From assembly GCF_001874625.1 (NCBI RefSeq), contig NZ_CP017671.1, positions 1,550,001-1,614,000 of the forward strand: a stretch of DNA of 64,000 bases, given 5' to 3'. The notes beneath the pieces were generated by a model. It did no database searches. It had not been told where the DNA came from and saw only the letters and a list, made by a program, of their open reading frames with translations. Positions 63,915-64,000 of this stretch are shown here, one piece after another; positions within the stretch are counted from its first letter, which is position 1, and every line of letters starts with the position of its first letter. The translations under genes and the position numbers were made by a program. This DNA comes from Providencia rettgeri (GTDB lineage: Bacteria > Pseudomonadota > Gammaproteobacteria > Enterobacterales > Enterobacteriaceae).

Positions 63915-64000
63915 CTGTGAACTCCCATAAATTATCTCTTGAGAGGTTGTGCATGATTTAAAACACCAAGCCGAGCGCTTGAGTGTCAATTATTATTGAT

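Noticed and set aside
5225-64000. Duplicate of the tRNA-Ser 3' end (attR) or an IS element closing the island
   Set aside because: Scanned by eye and not seen; neither terminal repeats nor a transposase frame was found. A computed search is needed to be sure.
1-64000. CRISPR array or prophage
   Set aside because: No regularly spaced repeats and no phage structural genes apart from the phage-like T6SS components and the integrase remnant.

Overview
The window is a chromosomal segment of an AT-rich gammaproteobacterium of the Proteus/Providencia/Morganella group, most likely Providencia. The strongest marker is an L-amino acid deaminase (59747-61165), which is typical of that group. Supporting markers are the enterobacterial block helD-mgsA-yccU-hspQ-yccX-tusE followed by tRNA-Ser(UGA), and fdnGHI, agp, ynfA and uspF. 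Genus is inferred from protein similarity recalled from memory, not from a search.

Layout. 1-4.6 kb: housekeeping block ending at tRNA-Ser(UGA). 4.8-5.2 kb: remnant of a P4-type tyrosine integrase directly downstream of the tRNA, so what follows looks like an old tRNA-Ser island. 5.2-37.1 kb: a complete type VI secretion system (T6SS) on the minus strand with all 13 core components. In transcription order it reads tssB, tssC, tssK, tssL, an OmpA-domain gene, hcp, clpV, vgrG, effector/immunity/PAAR modules, an unknown membrane protein, tssM, another effector/immunity module, tssA, tssF, tssG, tssJ, tssE and a VasL/TagA-like gene. 38-47.6 kb: an accessory stretch of small genes (outer-membrane barrel, GNAT, pirin, MerR/SDR pair, lipoprotein, tandem-Mop protein, quinone and stress oxidoreductases, TetR/reductase pair, YnfA). 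48.3-52.9 kb: fdnGHI, the selenocysteine-containing formate dehydrogenase N, behind a consensus-like FNR site. 53-64 kb: acetyltransferases, glucose-1-phosphatase, a universal stress protein, a Sel1 protein, a thioesterase, L-amino acid deaminase, a PhzF-like protein and a peptide transporter.

The most unusual part is the T6SS effector zone. It holds three related lipase (Tle, PGAP1/LCAT-like) loci, each followed by a Tli4-like immunity gene. One pair (22618-25375) is intact behind vgrG. A tandem duplication of about 2.3 kb made a second immunity gene, a second PAAR gene and a lipase fragment with two nonsense codons. A third pair lies between tssM and tssA, flanked by a 105-bp direct repeat of the tssM 3' end. 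Its lipase is split by one missing G in a G tract right after the catalytic-serine codon. The duplicated lipase and PAAR flanks are nearly identical while the immunity genes between them are clearly diverged, apart from a 113-bp patch that is almost identical. This points to recombination or gene conversion that renews immunity genes.

Other readable signals are a sigma-32 promoter for hspQ, a SECIS hairpin in fdnG, dyad operators for the MerR and TetR genes, and a strong terminator after hcp that should let Hcp be made in excess over the downstream genes.
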